Positions 1 through 7,247 of a stretch of DNA of 64,000 bases are shown piece after piece (the first letter of the stretch is position 1; each line of letters opens with the position of its first letter). Source of the DNA: Deltaproteobacteria bacterium. Lineage in GTDB: Bacteria; Myxococcota_A; Polyangia; Polyangiales; Houyiibacteriaceae. The translations under genes were made by a program, and so were the position numbers. The notes under the pieces are model-generated. The model had not been told where the DNA came from and did not search any database. It was given only the letters and a program-made list of their open reading frames with translations. The stretch covers positions 248,001 through 312,000 of the forward strand of contig JAEPMI010000009.1 of NCBI GenBank assembly GCA_017644045.1. The letters run 5' to 3'.

Positions 1-1
1 C

Positions 2-571
2 GTCCAGGCTCACGAGTGTGGGCTCGCCGACCGCATCGAGCCCATCGACCTCTCGGGCTCCGGGCTCGGGCCGACCTCGCCGGTGACCGAGCTCTCCGCG
101 AGCAACCCGCTGGGGAAGATCCCCGCGCTCATCCGAGACGACGGAAGCGTGCTCTACGACTCACGGGTGATCGCCGAGTACCTCGACTCGCTCCACGACG
201 GGCCGCCGCTGCTCCCGACGAGCGGGCCCGAGCGCTTCGAGACGCTACGCCGGGTCGCGCTCGCGGACGGCATCTGCGACGCGGCGGTGCTCGGGCGCTA
301 CGAGTCGGTGCTGCGACCGGAAGCGCTCCGGTGGGACGAGTTCCTCGACGGGCAGCTGCAGAAGATCCGTGGTGCCATCGCAGCGCTCGCCGCGGAGACG
401 CTCCCGGACGACGCCGACCTCGGCACCATCGCCGTCGCGGTCGCGCTCGGCTACCTGGACCTGCGCTGGTCGGAGCACGATCTCTGGCGCGGCGCTGACC
501 CGGCGCTGGTCGACTGGCACGCACGCTTCGCGGAACGCCCGTCGATGGTGGCGACCGCGCCGAAGCTCTGA
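2..571 (+). CDS. Glutathione S-transferase family protein (5' partial)
   Basis: The frame is open from base 2 to the TGA at 569-571, so the start lies left of the window. About 189 residues are visible. The end of a thioredoxin-like N-terminal domain is seen: the NPLGKIPAL stretch holds the family's cis-Pro, and DSRVIAEYLD resembles the glutathione gamma-Glu binding motif. An all-helical C-terminal domain follows. Such enzymes are cytosolic and conjugate or reduce electrophiles with glutathione. The internal ATG at 83 is not the start because conserved domain sequence lies upstream of it. The downstream neighbour is convergent, 22 nt away. The specific substrate cannot be inferred. Confidence 0.85.
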   Translation, partial: VQAHECGLADRIEPIDLSGSGLGPTSPVTELSASNPLGKIPALIRDDGSVLYDSRVIAEYLDSLHDGPPLLPTSGPERFETLRRVALADGICDAAVLGRYESVLRPEALRWDEFLDGQLQKIRGAIAALAAETLPDDADLGTIAVAVALGYLDLRWSEHDLWRGADPALVDWHARFAERPSMVATAPKL

Positions 572-593
572 GCGCGTACGGGCGAGCTTTCCG

Positions 594-1256
594 TCAGGAG
601 CACGTCCAGCCGTCGGTCCAGCAGCTGCTGAAGCGGCAGGTGCACACCAGCGTGGTCCCGTCGGAGTGGCGCACGGTCCAGCCGTCGGTGGAGCAGTCGG
701 AGAAACGGCAGTCGACGTCACTCGTCGATCCGTCTGGGTAGCGAGTGGTCCAGCCATCGGTGAAGCAGGAGCCGAAGCTGCAGTCGGTGTCGGCGCTCTC
801 GCTGCCGACGCGGGTCGTCCAACCATCGGTGGTGCAGTCGGAGAAGCTGCAGTCGACCGTGTACGACGCCCCGGCGGGCGTCGTCCCTCGCCAGCCGTCG
901 CCGAAGCAGTCGCCGAAGCTGCAGTCCGCGTCCTCGGCGCCGCTCCACCCGTCGGCGAGGCAGTCGGAGAAGCGGCACGAGGTCGAGCCCGTCGTTCGCT
1001 CGAAGGGCGCGTAGAAGGGTGGCGGCACGAAGAGATCCGGCCCGAAGTCCGGCGGCGGGCCGAAGTCCCGCGGAGGACCGAAGTCCCGCGGCGGCCCGAG
1101 ATCGGGCGGCGGACCGAAGTCCCGCGGCGGCCCGAAGTCGCGGGTCCCGAAATCGCGCGCGCCGAGATCCCGCCCCGGCCCGAAGTCGGCAGCCGTGCGC
1201 CGACCGTCGGAACAACCGACCACCAAGAGCAACGCCGCGACTGCGAGCACCCGCAT
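594..1256 (-). CDS. Cys-rich DGW-repeat lipoprotein
   Basis: This predicted exported lipoprotein has 220 residues. I chose the ATG at 1256 because it starts a short signal peptide ending in the lipobox LLVVGC. An earlier in-frame start at 1292 would add 12 residues without signal character. After the lipidated Cys comes a low-complexity linker of DFGPP/DLGPP units (about residues 25-75). Six imperfect repeats of about 18-25 residues follow, each with the core C-x-F-[SG]-x-C-x-x-DGW (for example DCSFGDCFGDGW). The two Cys per repeat could form disulphides outside the cytoplasm. I do not recognise the repeat as a named family and no enzymatic motif is visible. It could be a surface adhesin or structural protein. 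Confidence 0.75.
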   Translation of the reverse strand: MRVLAVAALLLVVGCSDGRRTAADFGPGRDLGARDFGTRDFGPPRDFGPPPDLGPPRDFGPPRDFGPPPDFGPDLFVPPPFYAPFERTTGSTSCRFSDCLADGWSGAEDADCSFGDCFGDGWRGTTPAGASYTVDCSFSDCTTDGWTTRVGSESADTDCSFGSCFTDGWTTRYPDGSTSDVDCRFSDCSTDGWTVRHSDGTTLVCTCRFSSCWTDGWTCS

Positions 1257-1304
1257 GCCCCCAGCGTGCCACACGGCGGACCTCACACTCACCTTCGCGA
1301 GCTC

Positions 1305-2006
1305 CTACCGATCGAGCATCGACTCCGCGTCGGGCCCCATCGTCCGCAGGTAGTCCCGCAGCGTCTTGCCTTCTTCGTCCTCGAAGCAGTCGCCGAGCTC
1401 GAGCGACCGGATGCGGTCGAGTCGGAAGTTGCGGAAGTCGTCCCGTAGCTCGCACCACGCGCTCAGGGTCCAGGCGTGGCCCCAGAAGAACGCGCCGAGC
1501 GGGCGAACCACCCGCTCGCTCCGTTCCCCTTCCGCGTCGCCGTAGCGCAGGTGGATCTTGCGCTTCTCCCCGAGGGCGAGCCGCACGTCGACGAGCGAGG
1601 CGCTCATCTCGGCGCCGCGGCGCAGGCGGGGCGCGAAGAGCGCTGCCCCCTCGAGCGCGCCCTCGAGTCGCTCGGGGATCACCGCCTCGATCTTGTCGAG
1701 CACCCGACCTGCCGCGCGCGCGAGCTGGTCGTCTCCGAAGGCCGCGACCACGCGCGCGCCGAGCGCCAGAGCTTGGATCTCCTCTTCATCGAACATCAGC
1801 GGAGGGAGGTCATAGCCGGAGCGGAGGGTGTACCCGACGCCCGCTTCTCCTTCGATCGGTGTGCCGTTCGTGATGAGGTCGCGGATGTCTCGATAGACCG
1901 TCCGTTCGGAGACCTCGAGCTCCTCCGCGATCCACCGAGCGGTGACCGCTCCGCGACGTCCGCGGAGGAGCTGGATGATCCGAAAGAGCCGGTCGGCGCG
2001 TCGCAC
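1305..2006 (-). CDS. YafY-type HTH/WYL transcriptional regulator
   Basis: The 233-residue protein is a cytoplasmic DNA-binding regulator. Residues 5-60 form an HTH_11 winged helix (ARWIAEELEVSERTVYRDI). The YTLRSGYDLPPLMF segment that normally links to the WYL domain follows, then a WYL domain (RPLGAFFWGHAWTLSAWC, about residues 140-215). Length and domain order are typical of YafY-like regulators. The start is GTG at 2006 with only a weak ribosome-binding site. A VOC-family gene lies 32 nt upstream on the same strand, and this regulator may control it. WYL domains usually sense small ligands or nucleic acids, but the ligand here is unknown. Confidence 0.88.
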   Translation of the reverse strand: MRRADRLFRIIQLLRGRRGAVTARWIAEELEVSERTVYRDIRDLITNGTPIEGEAGVGYTLRSGYDLPPLMFDEEEIQALALGARVVAAFGDDQLARAAGRVLDKIEAVIPERLEGALEGAALFAPRLRRGAEMSASLVDVRLALGEKRKIHLRYGDAEGERSERVVRPLGAFFWGHAWTLSAWCELRDDFRNFRLDRIRSLELGDCFEDEEGKTLRDYLRTMGPDAESMLDR

Positions 2007-2038
2007 GGGGGAAGGATACGACGAACCGACCGGCTCGC

Positions 2039-2392
2039 TCAGGCGGCTTCTTCCACCAGACCGACGGTGTTGCCCGCCGGATCGGAGAACATCCCGAGCG
2101 TGACGCCGCCAGGCAGCGAGGTGCGCGGCATGACGACGCGACCGCCGAGCTTCGTCGCTTCGTCGAGCGACTTCGTGATGTCCTTGGTGGACACGTAGAA
2201 GGTCACCCAGGGCCCCTTGCTCTCGGGGACCTTGCCGACGCCACCGGGGATGCCGCCCTGCTCACAACCGACCATCCCGTAGTCGGCCTCTTCGACGAGG
2301 TCGTAGGACCAGCCGAAGAGCTCTCCGTAGAAACCGCGGAGCGCCTTCGCGTCCTCGCCCATGACCTCGAACCATACGACCGGGTTTGCCAT
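2039..2392 (-). CDS. VOC family (glyoxalase/bleomycin-resistance-like) protein
   Basis: The 117-residue protein has one full VOC unit. It opens with PVVWFEVMGEDAKALRGFY and a GELFGW turn, has a central alpha-beta repeat (ITKSLDEATKLGGRVVMP), and closes with SDPAGNTVGL. This is the usual length of single-domain glyoxalase-like proteins that act as dimers. Such proteins are cytosolic and typically bind a divalent metal, but the substrate cannot be named from sequence. GGAG lies about 9 nt before the ATG. It precedes the WYL regulator gene on the same strand, so the two are probably co-transcribed. Confidence 0.85.
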   Translation of the reverse strand: MANPVVWFEVMGEDAKALRGFYGELFGWSYDLVEEADYGMVGCEQGGIPGGVGKVPESKGPWVTFYVSTKDITKSLDEATKLGGRVVMPRTSLPGGVTLGMFSDPAGNTVGLVEEAA

Positions 2393-2447
2393 CTCTCGCT
2401 CTCCTTCCGTCGCGTCCTTCCGCGACCAGGAGACTCATGGCACCCCT

Positions 2448-2511
2448 CTCCTGACACCCTTCTGTCAGGAGCCTTCGAAGCGACGAAGACTCCTGCCACC
2501 GTGATGGCAGG
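2448..2511 (-). terminator. Two tandem hairpins, probable terminator
   Basis: A perfect 9-bp stem (CTCCTGACA / TGTCAGGAG, 2448-2456 with 2463-2471, 6-nt loop) is followed by a perfect 7-bp stem (CCTGCCA / TGGCAGG, 2492-2498 with 2505-2511). They lie between the stop of the membrane-protein gene at 2535 and the start of the VOC gene at 2392, both on the minus strand. There is no clear T-tract, so termination is inferred. They could instead act as RNA stability elements. Confidence 0.45.
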
Positions 2512-2534
2512 AAGTCCGCGTACACCGAATTCGT

Positions 2535-3134
2535 TCAGTCGCCGCGAGCGGTGAGCTGGGGTGGCGCCTCGAAGAGCTGGCGGATCTCCGGCTTGCGCAG
2601 GTACGCCGCGCTCGCGCCGAAGAAGGCGCACTTGCCCACCGCCCAGCCGCCGAGGAGGCACATCCCAACGCCCATCATCGTGGACATCATGCCCTCGATG
2701 CCCATCCCTCCACCAGGACCGGCGTCGAAGCCGCTGGTCATGTCGGTCATCATGTCGGCCATCTTCATCTGGAAGTAGAGCGCGAGCGCCAGCTGCAGCA
2801 GCTCGACGATCACCGCCATGATCAGCACCGTCGGCGTCCAGAGCGCGATGCCGAGGCGCGCGATGGTCAGCGCGCCGAAGATCAGCAGGGCCAGCGCGAC
2901 GAGCACTCCGAAGGACGACGAGACCAGGTTCGGGATGTACGTGGAGCCCTGGAACTCGGCGAACTGCCGGAACGACTCGTCGCCGAAGTCGGCCTGCAGC
3001 TGCGCCATCGAATCCCGTTGCTGCGCGGAGCTCACGATCGCGAAGCCCTGGGTGCACATCCCGAGCAGCCCGAAGAGCATCGCGCCGATGCCCACCACGT
3101 AGAGCCCCGCCGGGCGTGTCGCGCTCTGATCCAT
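2535..3134 (-). CDS. Polytopic membrane protein of unknown function
   Basis: The 199-residue protein is strongly hydrophobic. There are about four membrane segments: roughly residues 9-32, 68-92, 98-120 and 150-175. A Met/Gly-rich stretch (about 125-150) separates the last two. No catalytic motif is recognisable. Its start lies 2 nt after the stop of the upstream lipoprotein gene (3137-3751), so the two are very probably one operon and may act together in the envelope. The family is unknown to me. Confidence 0.7.
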   Translation of the reverse strand: MDQSATRPAGLYVVGIGAMLFGLLGMCTQGFAIVSSAQQRDSMAQLQADFGDESFRQFAEFQGSTYIPNLVSSSFGVLVALALLIFGALTIARLGIALWTPTVLIMAVIVELLQLALALYFQMKMADMMTDMTSGFDAGPGGGMGIEGMMSTMMGVGMCLLGGWAVGKCAFFGASAAYLRKPEIRQLFEAPPQLTARGD

Positions 3135-3136
3135 CG

Positions 3137-3751
3137 TCAGCCTCCACTCCCGTAGGTCTCGCGGACCCGCATCTCGCCCTCGGGGAAGGCGACCGTCTGT
3201 TCGCGCGACACCGGGCGGCCGTCAGCGACGGTCAGCCGTGCCTCGGCCACTTGCTCGCCATCCACCAAGATCGCGAACGCGAACGGCGCCGCGTCTCGCA
3301 CCCGCACTCGCAGCCAGGGCTCCACGCCCACGTCCGAGTGGTCGGGGGGCTGCCTGTTCGTGAGCACCGCGAGGTTGTGCAGGATCCCCATCCGCGTGAG
3401 CCCGAGCACGAGCGCCTCCTTCAGGTGCGGCGGTCGCGCCTGCTCGGTGTCACCGACGAAGAGGAAGGTCTCGTCCGCGTGCAGCTGCAGGTCGACGGCC
3501 TCGCCGCCGAAGGTGCCGCTCGCGGTGAGTCGGATCATCGCGCCTTCGATCCGGAGCTCGCCTTCGAGCGCGACCTCGAGCGCACCTTCCGCGCGGACGG
3601 TGAAGGGCAACGCCAGCGATTCGGCCTCGAGCAGGCCCCGTTCGAACGCCGCGAGCTCGTCACCGAGCGACGAATCCGCCGAGGGCTCATCCGCTGGGGG
3701 CGTGGACCCGGCGCAGGCCGAGAGGGCCAACGCGATCGCGAGGGGGCGCAT
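3137..3751 (-). CDS. Envelope lipoprotein, LolA/LolB-like fold possible
   Basis: The 204-residue protein has a short signal peptide ending at the lipobox ALSAC, giving a lipidated Cys near residue 14. The mature part alternates beta-type segments (LEVALEGELRIEGAMIRLTA, VDLQLHADETFLFVGD). This pattern resembles the half-barrel of LolA/LolB or DUF2092-like proteins, but no diagnostic motif proves it. It sits directly upstream of a polytopic membrane protein with a 2-nt gap and is likely translated with it. The function is not established. Confidence 0.65.
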   Translation of the reverse strand: MRPLAIALALSACAGSTPPADEPSADSSLGDELAAFERGLLEAESLALPFTVRAEGALEVALEGELRIEGAMIRLTASGTFGGEAVDLQLHADETFLFVGDTEQARPPHLKEALVLGLTRMGILHNLAVLTNRQPPDHSDVGVEPWLRVRVRDAAPFAFAILVDGEQVAEARLTVADGRPVSREQTVAFPEGEMRVRETYGSGG

Positions 3752-3776
3752 GCGGGGGAGCCTACTCCAGGAACGT

Positions 3777-5215
3777 TCAGATCGCGTCCATGGCGAGCGT
3801 GCCGACGAGGGCGGCCAGCGCCATGCCCGGGTCGGAGACGGTCACCTCGAGCTGGCGAACCTCGAGACCCACGTCGTCTTTGACCTTCTTGGCGCGGGCC
3901 TCGGCGGCCTCGCCCTGCGGGGTGCGGAGCACGTAGCTCTCGTAGAAGAAGCGCTTCTTCAGGGTGAGCTTCTCGCCGCCGAGCTCGACGACGATCGTGC
4001 GGACGAGGGCAGCCGGGAGCGGCGGACCTTGCCGAGCGCCTGGCCGGTCGCGCTCTTGACCTGGAGCTCCGCCCCGAAGGCGGCCTTCTCGAGGTGGAAC
4101 GCGCGCTGCTCGATATCGCTCACGATGAGCGTGAGCGGGCGCTCGCCACCGAGCGCGAGAGCCGCGAGGGGCCCGAGGGCACCACCGGGCTCGGAAACGA
4201 AACCCTCGACGCCGCCGCCGACGAGCAGATCGTACTGGGCCGGTGCGCGTGAACCCAGGCCGACCAGATCGAGCAGCGACGAGCGCCGAGAGAGCGTGAA
4301 GCCAGCGCCGAGCGCGCGGCCGAGGTGCGCCGGGTCGCCCGGCGGCAGGGAGGCGAAGTCGAACGCCCCCTCTTCGCGCATCGAGGCCGGCAGCAGCAGC
4401 TTCCGGAGGCCTCCGCCGAGGATCACCCCCACGAGGACCGAGCCACCGAGGACCTTCAGGTCGATCGGCGAGCGCGGCTCGAGCCAGGTGACCAGCGCGT
4501 AGAAGGTGCCGAAGCCGACCAGCAGACCGAAGAGCCCACCGACCACGGTGGCCATGGTCGCCTGCCGGCTCTTGCGCTGGATGTCGCCGTAGAGCGCGCC
4601 GGTGTCCGCGTCGAGCTCGACCTGCTCGGTCGCGACCTTCACCTTCGCCGGCGCGAGGAGCTTGTAGACGATGAACCCGAGGACCGCGCTGACCGCGAGG
4701 ATGACCAGGCTCTCCCCCACCTCGAGCCGCATCTGGGGGACGTACTCCCAGGGGTTGTCGCGCGGCTGCTCGTTGAGGTGGGTGTAGTAGGCGTCGACGC
4801 CGAAGTGACCGATGACGGCGCCGACGATCACGGTCGCGACGCCGGCGATCTTCGCCTGAACCGCCTTGCGACCGCTCGCGAGCCCGGCGGCGAGCTCGGC
4901 CTGGGCATCGCGCGGACCGCCCTCTTCGGTGGTCAGCAAGCTGGTGTCGTTCAGGAAGCTGCCGCCCTTGGGGCGAAACTCGAGGAAGACGGCGACGCCG
5001 ACGATGAGCGCCATGAGCGGCGCGAAGAGATAGGCGTAGCCGCGGTGGAGCTCGAACTCCCCAAGGAAGATCGGCTCGGCGAGCGTGAACTCACCGATGA
5101 ACGCGACCACGATGAACGTCGCCACTGCGGCGCCCACGGTCTTGATCCCCGCCGAGCGCTGGGCCGCGACGGCGGCCATCTCGGCGTCCAGCTCGTCCAC
5201 CTGTTCGTCACCCAT
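3777..5215 (-). pseudogene. Polytopic membrane protein, reading frame broken near its 3' end
   Basis: Translation starts well at ATG 5215, with GGGGAG about 5 nt upstream. It runs as a membrane protein with about six hydrophobic segments (for example VGAAVATFIVVAFIGEF and VLGGSVLVGVILGGGL) to a point near 4013-4031. After ...GQALGKV the frame becomes low-quality Ser/Arg sequence ending at 3959. The -1 frame instead continues with natural-looking protein (LVRTIVVELGGEKLTLKKRF, then ...GTLAMDAI) and stops at 3777. The most economical reading is one gene of about 479 codons with a single-base deletion or sequencing error. No slippery heptamer is visible. The family is not recognised. Confidence 0.65.
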
Positions 5216-5321
5216 CGTCTCCCCCACCGCTTCCATGCCCTGCCCATACGGATGGCGGCAGCCAATCTCCCTCGACACGTGCGCGAGGAAGGTTCGCGCC
5301 GTGCCGATCGTCTGTTGGGGC

Positions 5322-5474
5322 ATGCGTCCGTCCCTCGCCATTCTCTTGGTGCTCTGCGCCTGTGAGGAAGCGCCCACCCCAGCGGCTCCCTCCGAACCCG
5401 CACCACCGACCGAGACCGCCACCGCGGACTACCGTCCGCTGCCCACGCTGCCGGCGCGCGACTGCGGCATCTGA
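5322..5474 (+). CDS. Small predicted lipoprotein (50 aa)
   Basis: The ATG at 5322 opens a 50-residue frame beginning MRPSLAILLVLCAC, a plausible minimal lipoprotein signal, followed by a Pro/Ala/Thr-rich mature part. The stop is 4 nt before the convergent phosphatase gene. The ribosome-binding site is weak (GGGG just upstream). Many short lipoproteins of this kind occur in the window, but this one has no other support and could be chance. Confidence 0.45.
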   Translation: MRPSLAILLVLCACEEAPTPAAPSEPAPPTETATADYRPLPTLPARDCGI

Positions 5475-5478
5475 CGCA

Positions 5479-6540
5479 TCAGAGCTCGAGCAGGTGCGCC
5501 GGATAGCTCGCGATGGCGGTGCTGGCCTCGTACCCGTCGCACGCGTCGCCTGCGTTCGGTCCGATGATGAAGGTCCGGTCGGCGGCGACGCCGGCGCGCG
5601 CGTAGGCACAGATGTCCGTGTGCGCGTTGCCGTAGGCGGCTTCGATCGAGAAGCCGCGGCCGGAGAGCTCCCCGAGCGATCGCTCCTTGTAGTCATCGAC
5701 GTACGCCGGGAGAGCCTCTTCGATCGCCTGGACCAGCACGAGCGGTCCGGCGGGCATGCCACGCTCGGCGAGCCACTCGCGGGTCATGCCGTCGTAGAGG
5801 TAGGGCCGACCGGTGATGTAGACGGGTTGGATGCCGCGCTCGGCGTACCACCGCACGACCTCGTCCGCGCCAGCGTGCATGGTTGCGTCCGGCTCGAGGG
5901 TGCGGTCGAGAATGGTCAGCCACTGCGCGCGGGTCAGCGGCGAGCCGGCGAGCTCGAAGACCTCGTCGGAGGTGGCGCCGACGTGGTGGACCACGATGCC
6001 GTCGATGAGCTCGACGTCGGAGGTCGTGAGGGTGCCGTCGATGTCGAAGATCACGATCGGCTGATCGGCCTCCAGCACGTGGAGGAAGCCGAACGCCGTC
6101 GACGCGTCACCGAGCGCGACGACCGCCAGTGAGTAGATGCCGACCGGCAGCGGGCCCTCGAGCTCGAGCGCGATGCGGCCGTCGTCGTCGGTGAGCGTCT
6201 CGCCGATGCGGGTCCAGTCCGCACACTGGTCGCCCATTTGGATCCACCCCTCGACGCGCTCGCCCTCGAGGTCGGCACTGGTCGGGCCATAGGACAGCTT
6301 CGCGCGGAGCGTCGGTGTCTCGTCGGGGGTGGCGACCGCGTCGATCACCGAGTGCACCGGCTCGCCGAGTCGAACGATCGCCTCGGTGCGTGTCCGGTCC
6401 CAGCCCGCCGGCTCGCCGAGCAGACCGCAACCCGCGAGATCCGTCTCCGGTACCGGCGTGATGGGCGGTTGCCCGCCTGGGCAGCCGAGGGCGACGAGAA
6501 GGAGGGAAGAGAGTACGACCGAACGAAAAAGAGTGACCAT
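5479..6540 (-). CDS. Lipin/LNS2-like HAD phosphatase, predicted lipoprotein
   Basis: The 353-residue protein begins at ATG 6540 (AAGGG about 8 nt upstream) with a signal peptide ending at the lipobox VALGC. Residues about 30-160 form a beta-rich N-terminal region. A HAD-type catalytic core follows, with VIFDIDGTLTTSD as motif I (the DxDxT nucleophile motif of lipins), VYITGRPYLYDGMTREWL as motif II, and AYGNAHTDICAYARAGV as the late acidic motif. Lipins dephosphorylate phosphatidate, and the LNS2 core is shared with phosphatidylinositol-transfer proteins. Export as a lipoprotein is unusual for this family. The actual substrate could be a phospholipid or another phosphoester. Confidence 0.8.
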   Translation of the reverse strand: MVTLFRSVVLSSLLLVALGCPGGQPPITPVPETDLAGCGLLGEPAGWDRTRTEAIVRLGEPVHSVIDAVATPDETPTLRAKLSYGPTSADLEGERVEGWIQMGDQCADWTRIGETLTDDDGRIALELEGPLPVGIYSLAVVALGDASTAFGFLHVLEADQPIVIFDIDGTLTTSDVELIDGIVVHHVGATSDEVFELAGSPLTRAQWLTILDRTLEPDATMHAGADEVVRWYAERGIQPVYITGRPYLYDGMTREWLAERGMPAGPLVLVQAIEEALPAYVDDYKERSLGELSGRGFSIEAAYGNAHTDICAYARAGVAADRTFIIGPNAGDACDGYEASTAIASYPAHLLEL

Positions 6541-6679
6541 GGCGTCGCCCTTTAGCAATCGCGGGACCAAGTCGGGTTAAGCCAATGATCTCGGCTCCGA
6601 CCGCGGGCGAACCATGAAGCTCGTGCCCGGCTGTGACCGAGACTTCACGCCCTCGCAGGACGCACATGGCGATCGCGAG

Positions 6680-7135
6680 TCAGCTCCTGCGCGAGCGGGC
6701 GATCGCCCAACCGATCACGACCAGCAGGGCGAGCCCGAGCCCACCCGCGCCCATGAGCCGCAGGTTGGCGGGGGGGTCACGCTCGAAGTAGACGACCAGC
6801 GAGGGTGCTCCCGCGACGTAGCGGCAGGGCACTTCCTGACCCGGCGAGAGGTCCGCCACGAGCTGCCGCGCCTCGGCCTCGGTATCGCTCACGGGGCCCT
6901 CGTCGCGACGCTCGAAGCGCTCGCCGGCGATGGTGTGGACGAGGATGACCCAGGGCACGTGAGCGCCGTCGGCCTCCTCCGTGCTCGCGCCGAGGACGCT
7001 GCAGGTCGATGGCTCCGACGCCGACGCGAGTCGCCCGCCCTGCAGACCACGGAACGCGAGCCAACCGGCGACTGGTCCCAGGGCCAACACGACGACGAGC
7101 GCAATCGCCCACGAGACCCGCTTGCTCCGTGCCAC
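6680..7135 (-). CDS. DUF3592-like two-helix membrane protein
   Basis: The 151-residue protein has a membrane helix at each end (about residues 8-30 and 128-147). The extracytoplasmic domain between them has the pattern of DUF3592: a Cys-x-Val start (TCSVLGAS), a central beta sheet with VHTIAGERFE, and the closing VPCRYVAGAPSLVVYFERDP, which resembles the family's VYYDP-x-NP-x-x-A ending. Two Cys (CSV and PCR) could be disulphide linked. The role of DUF3592 is unknown. It stands alone, 112 nt after the coupled operon ends. Confidence 0.65.
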   Translation of the reverse strand: MARSKRVSWAIALVVVLALGPVAGWLAFRGLQGGRLASASEPSTCSVLGASTEEADGAHVPWVILVHTIAGERFERRDEGPVSDTEAEARQLVADLSPGQEVPCRYVAGAPSLVVYFERDPPANLRLMGAGGLGLALLVVIGWAIARSRRS

Positions 7136-7247
7136 GTGGGAGACCTAATCGCGAACGACGAGTTTGGCCAGGTGCTCGCGGCCGCTCAGCGTCCGCAACG
7201 CCCGCTCCTGAAGTGGTACGACGATGGCGTCTTCGAGCGTAGCGACG

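Noticed and set aside
4005-4035. Programmed -1 frameshift site in the membrane protein gene
   Set aside because: No X-XXY-YYZ slippery heptamer and no strong downstream hairpin is visible; an indel is simpler.
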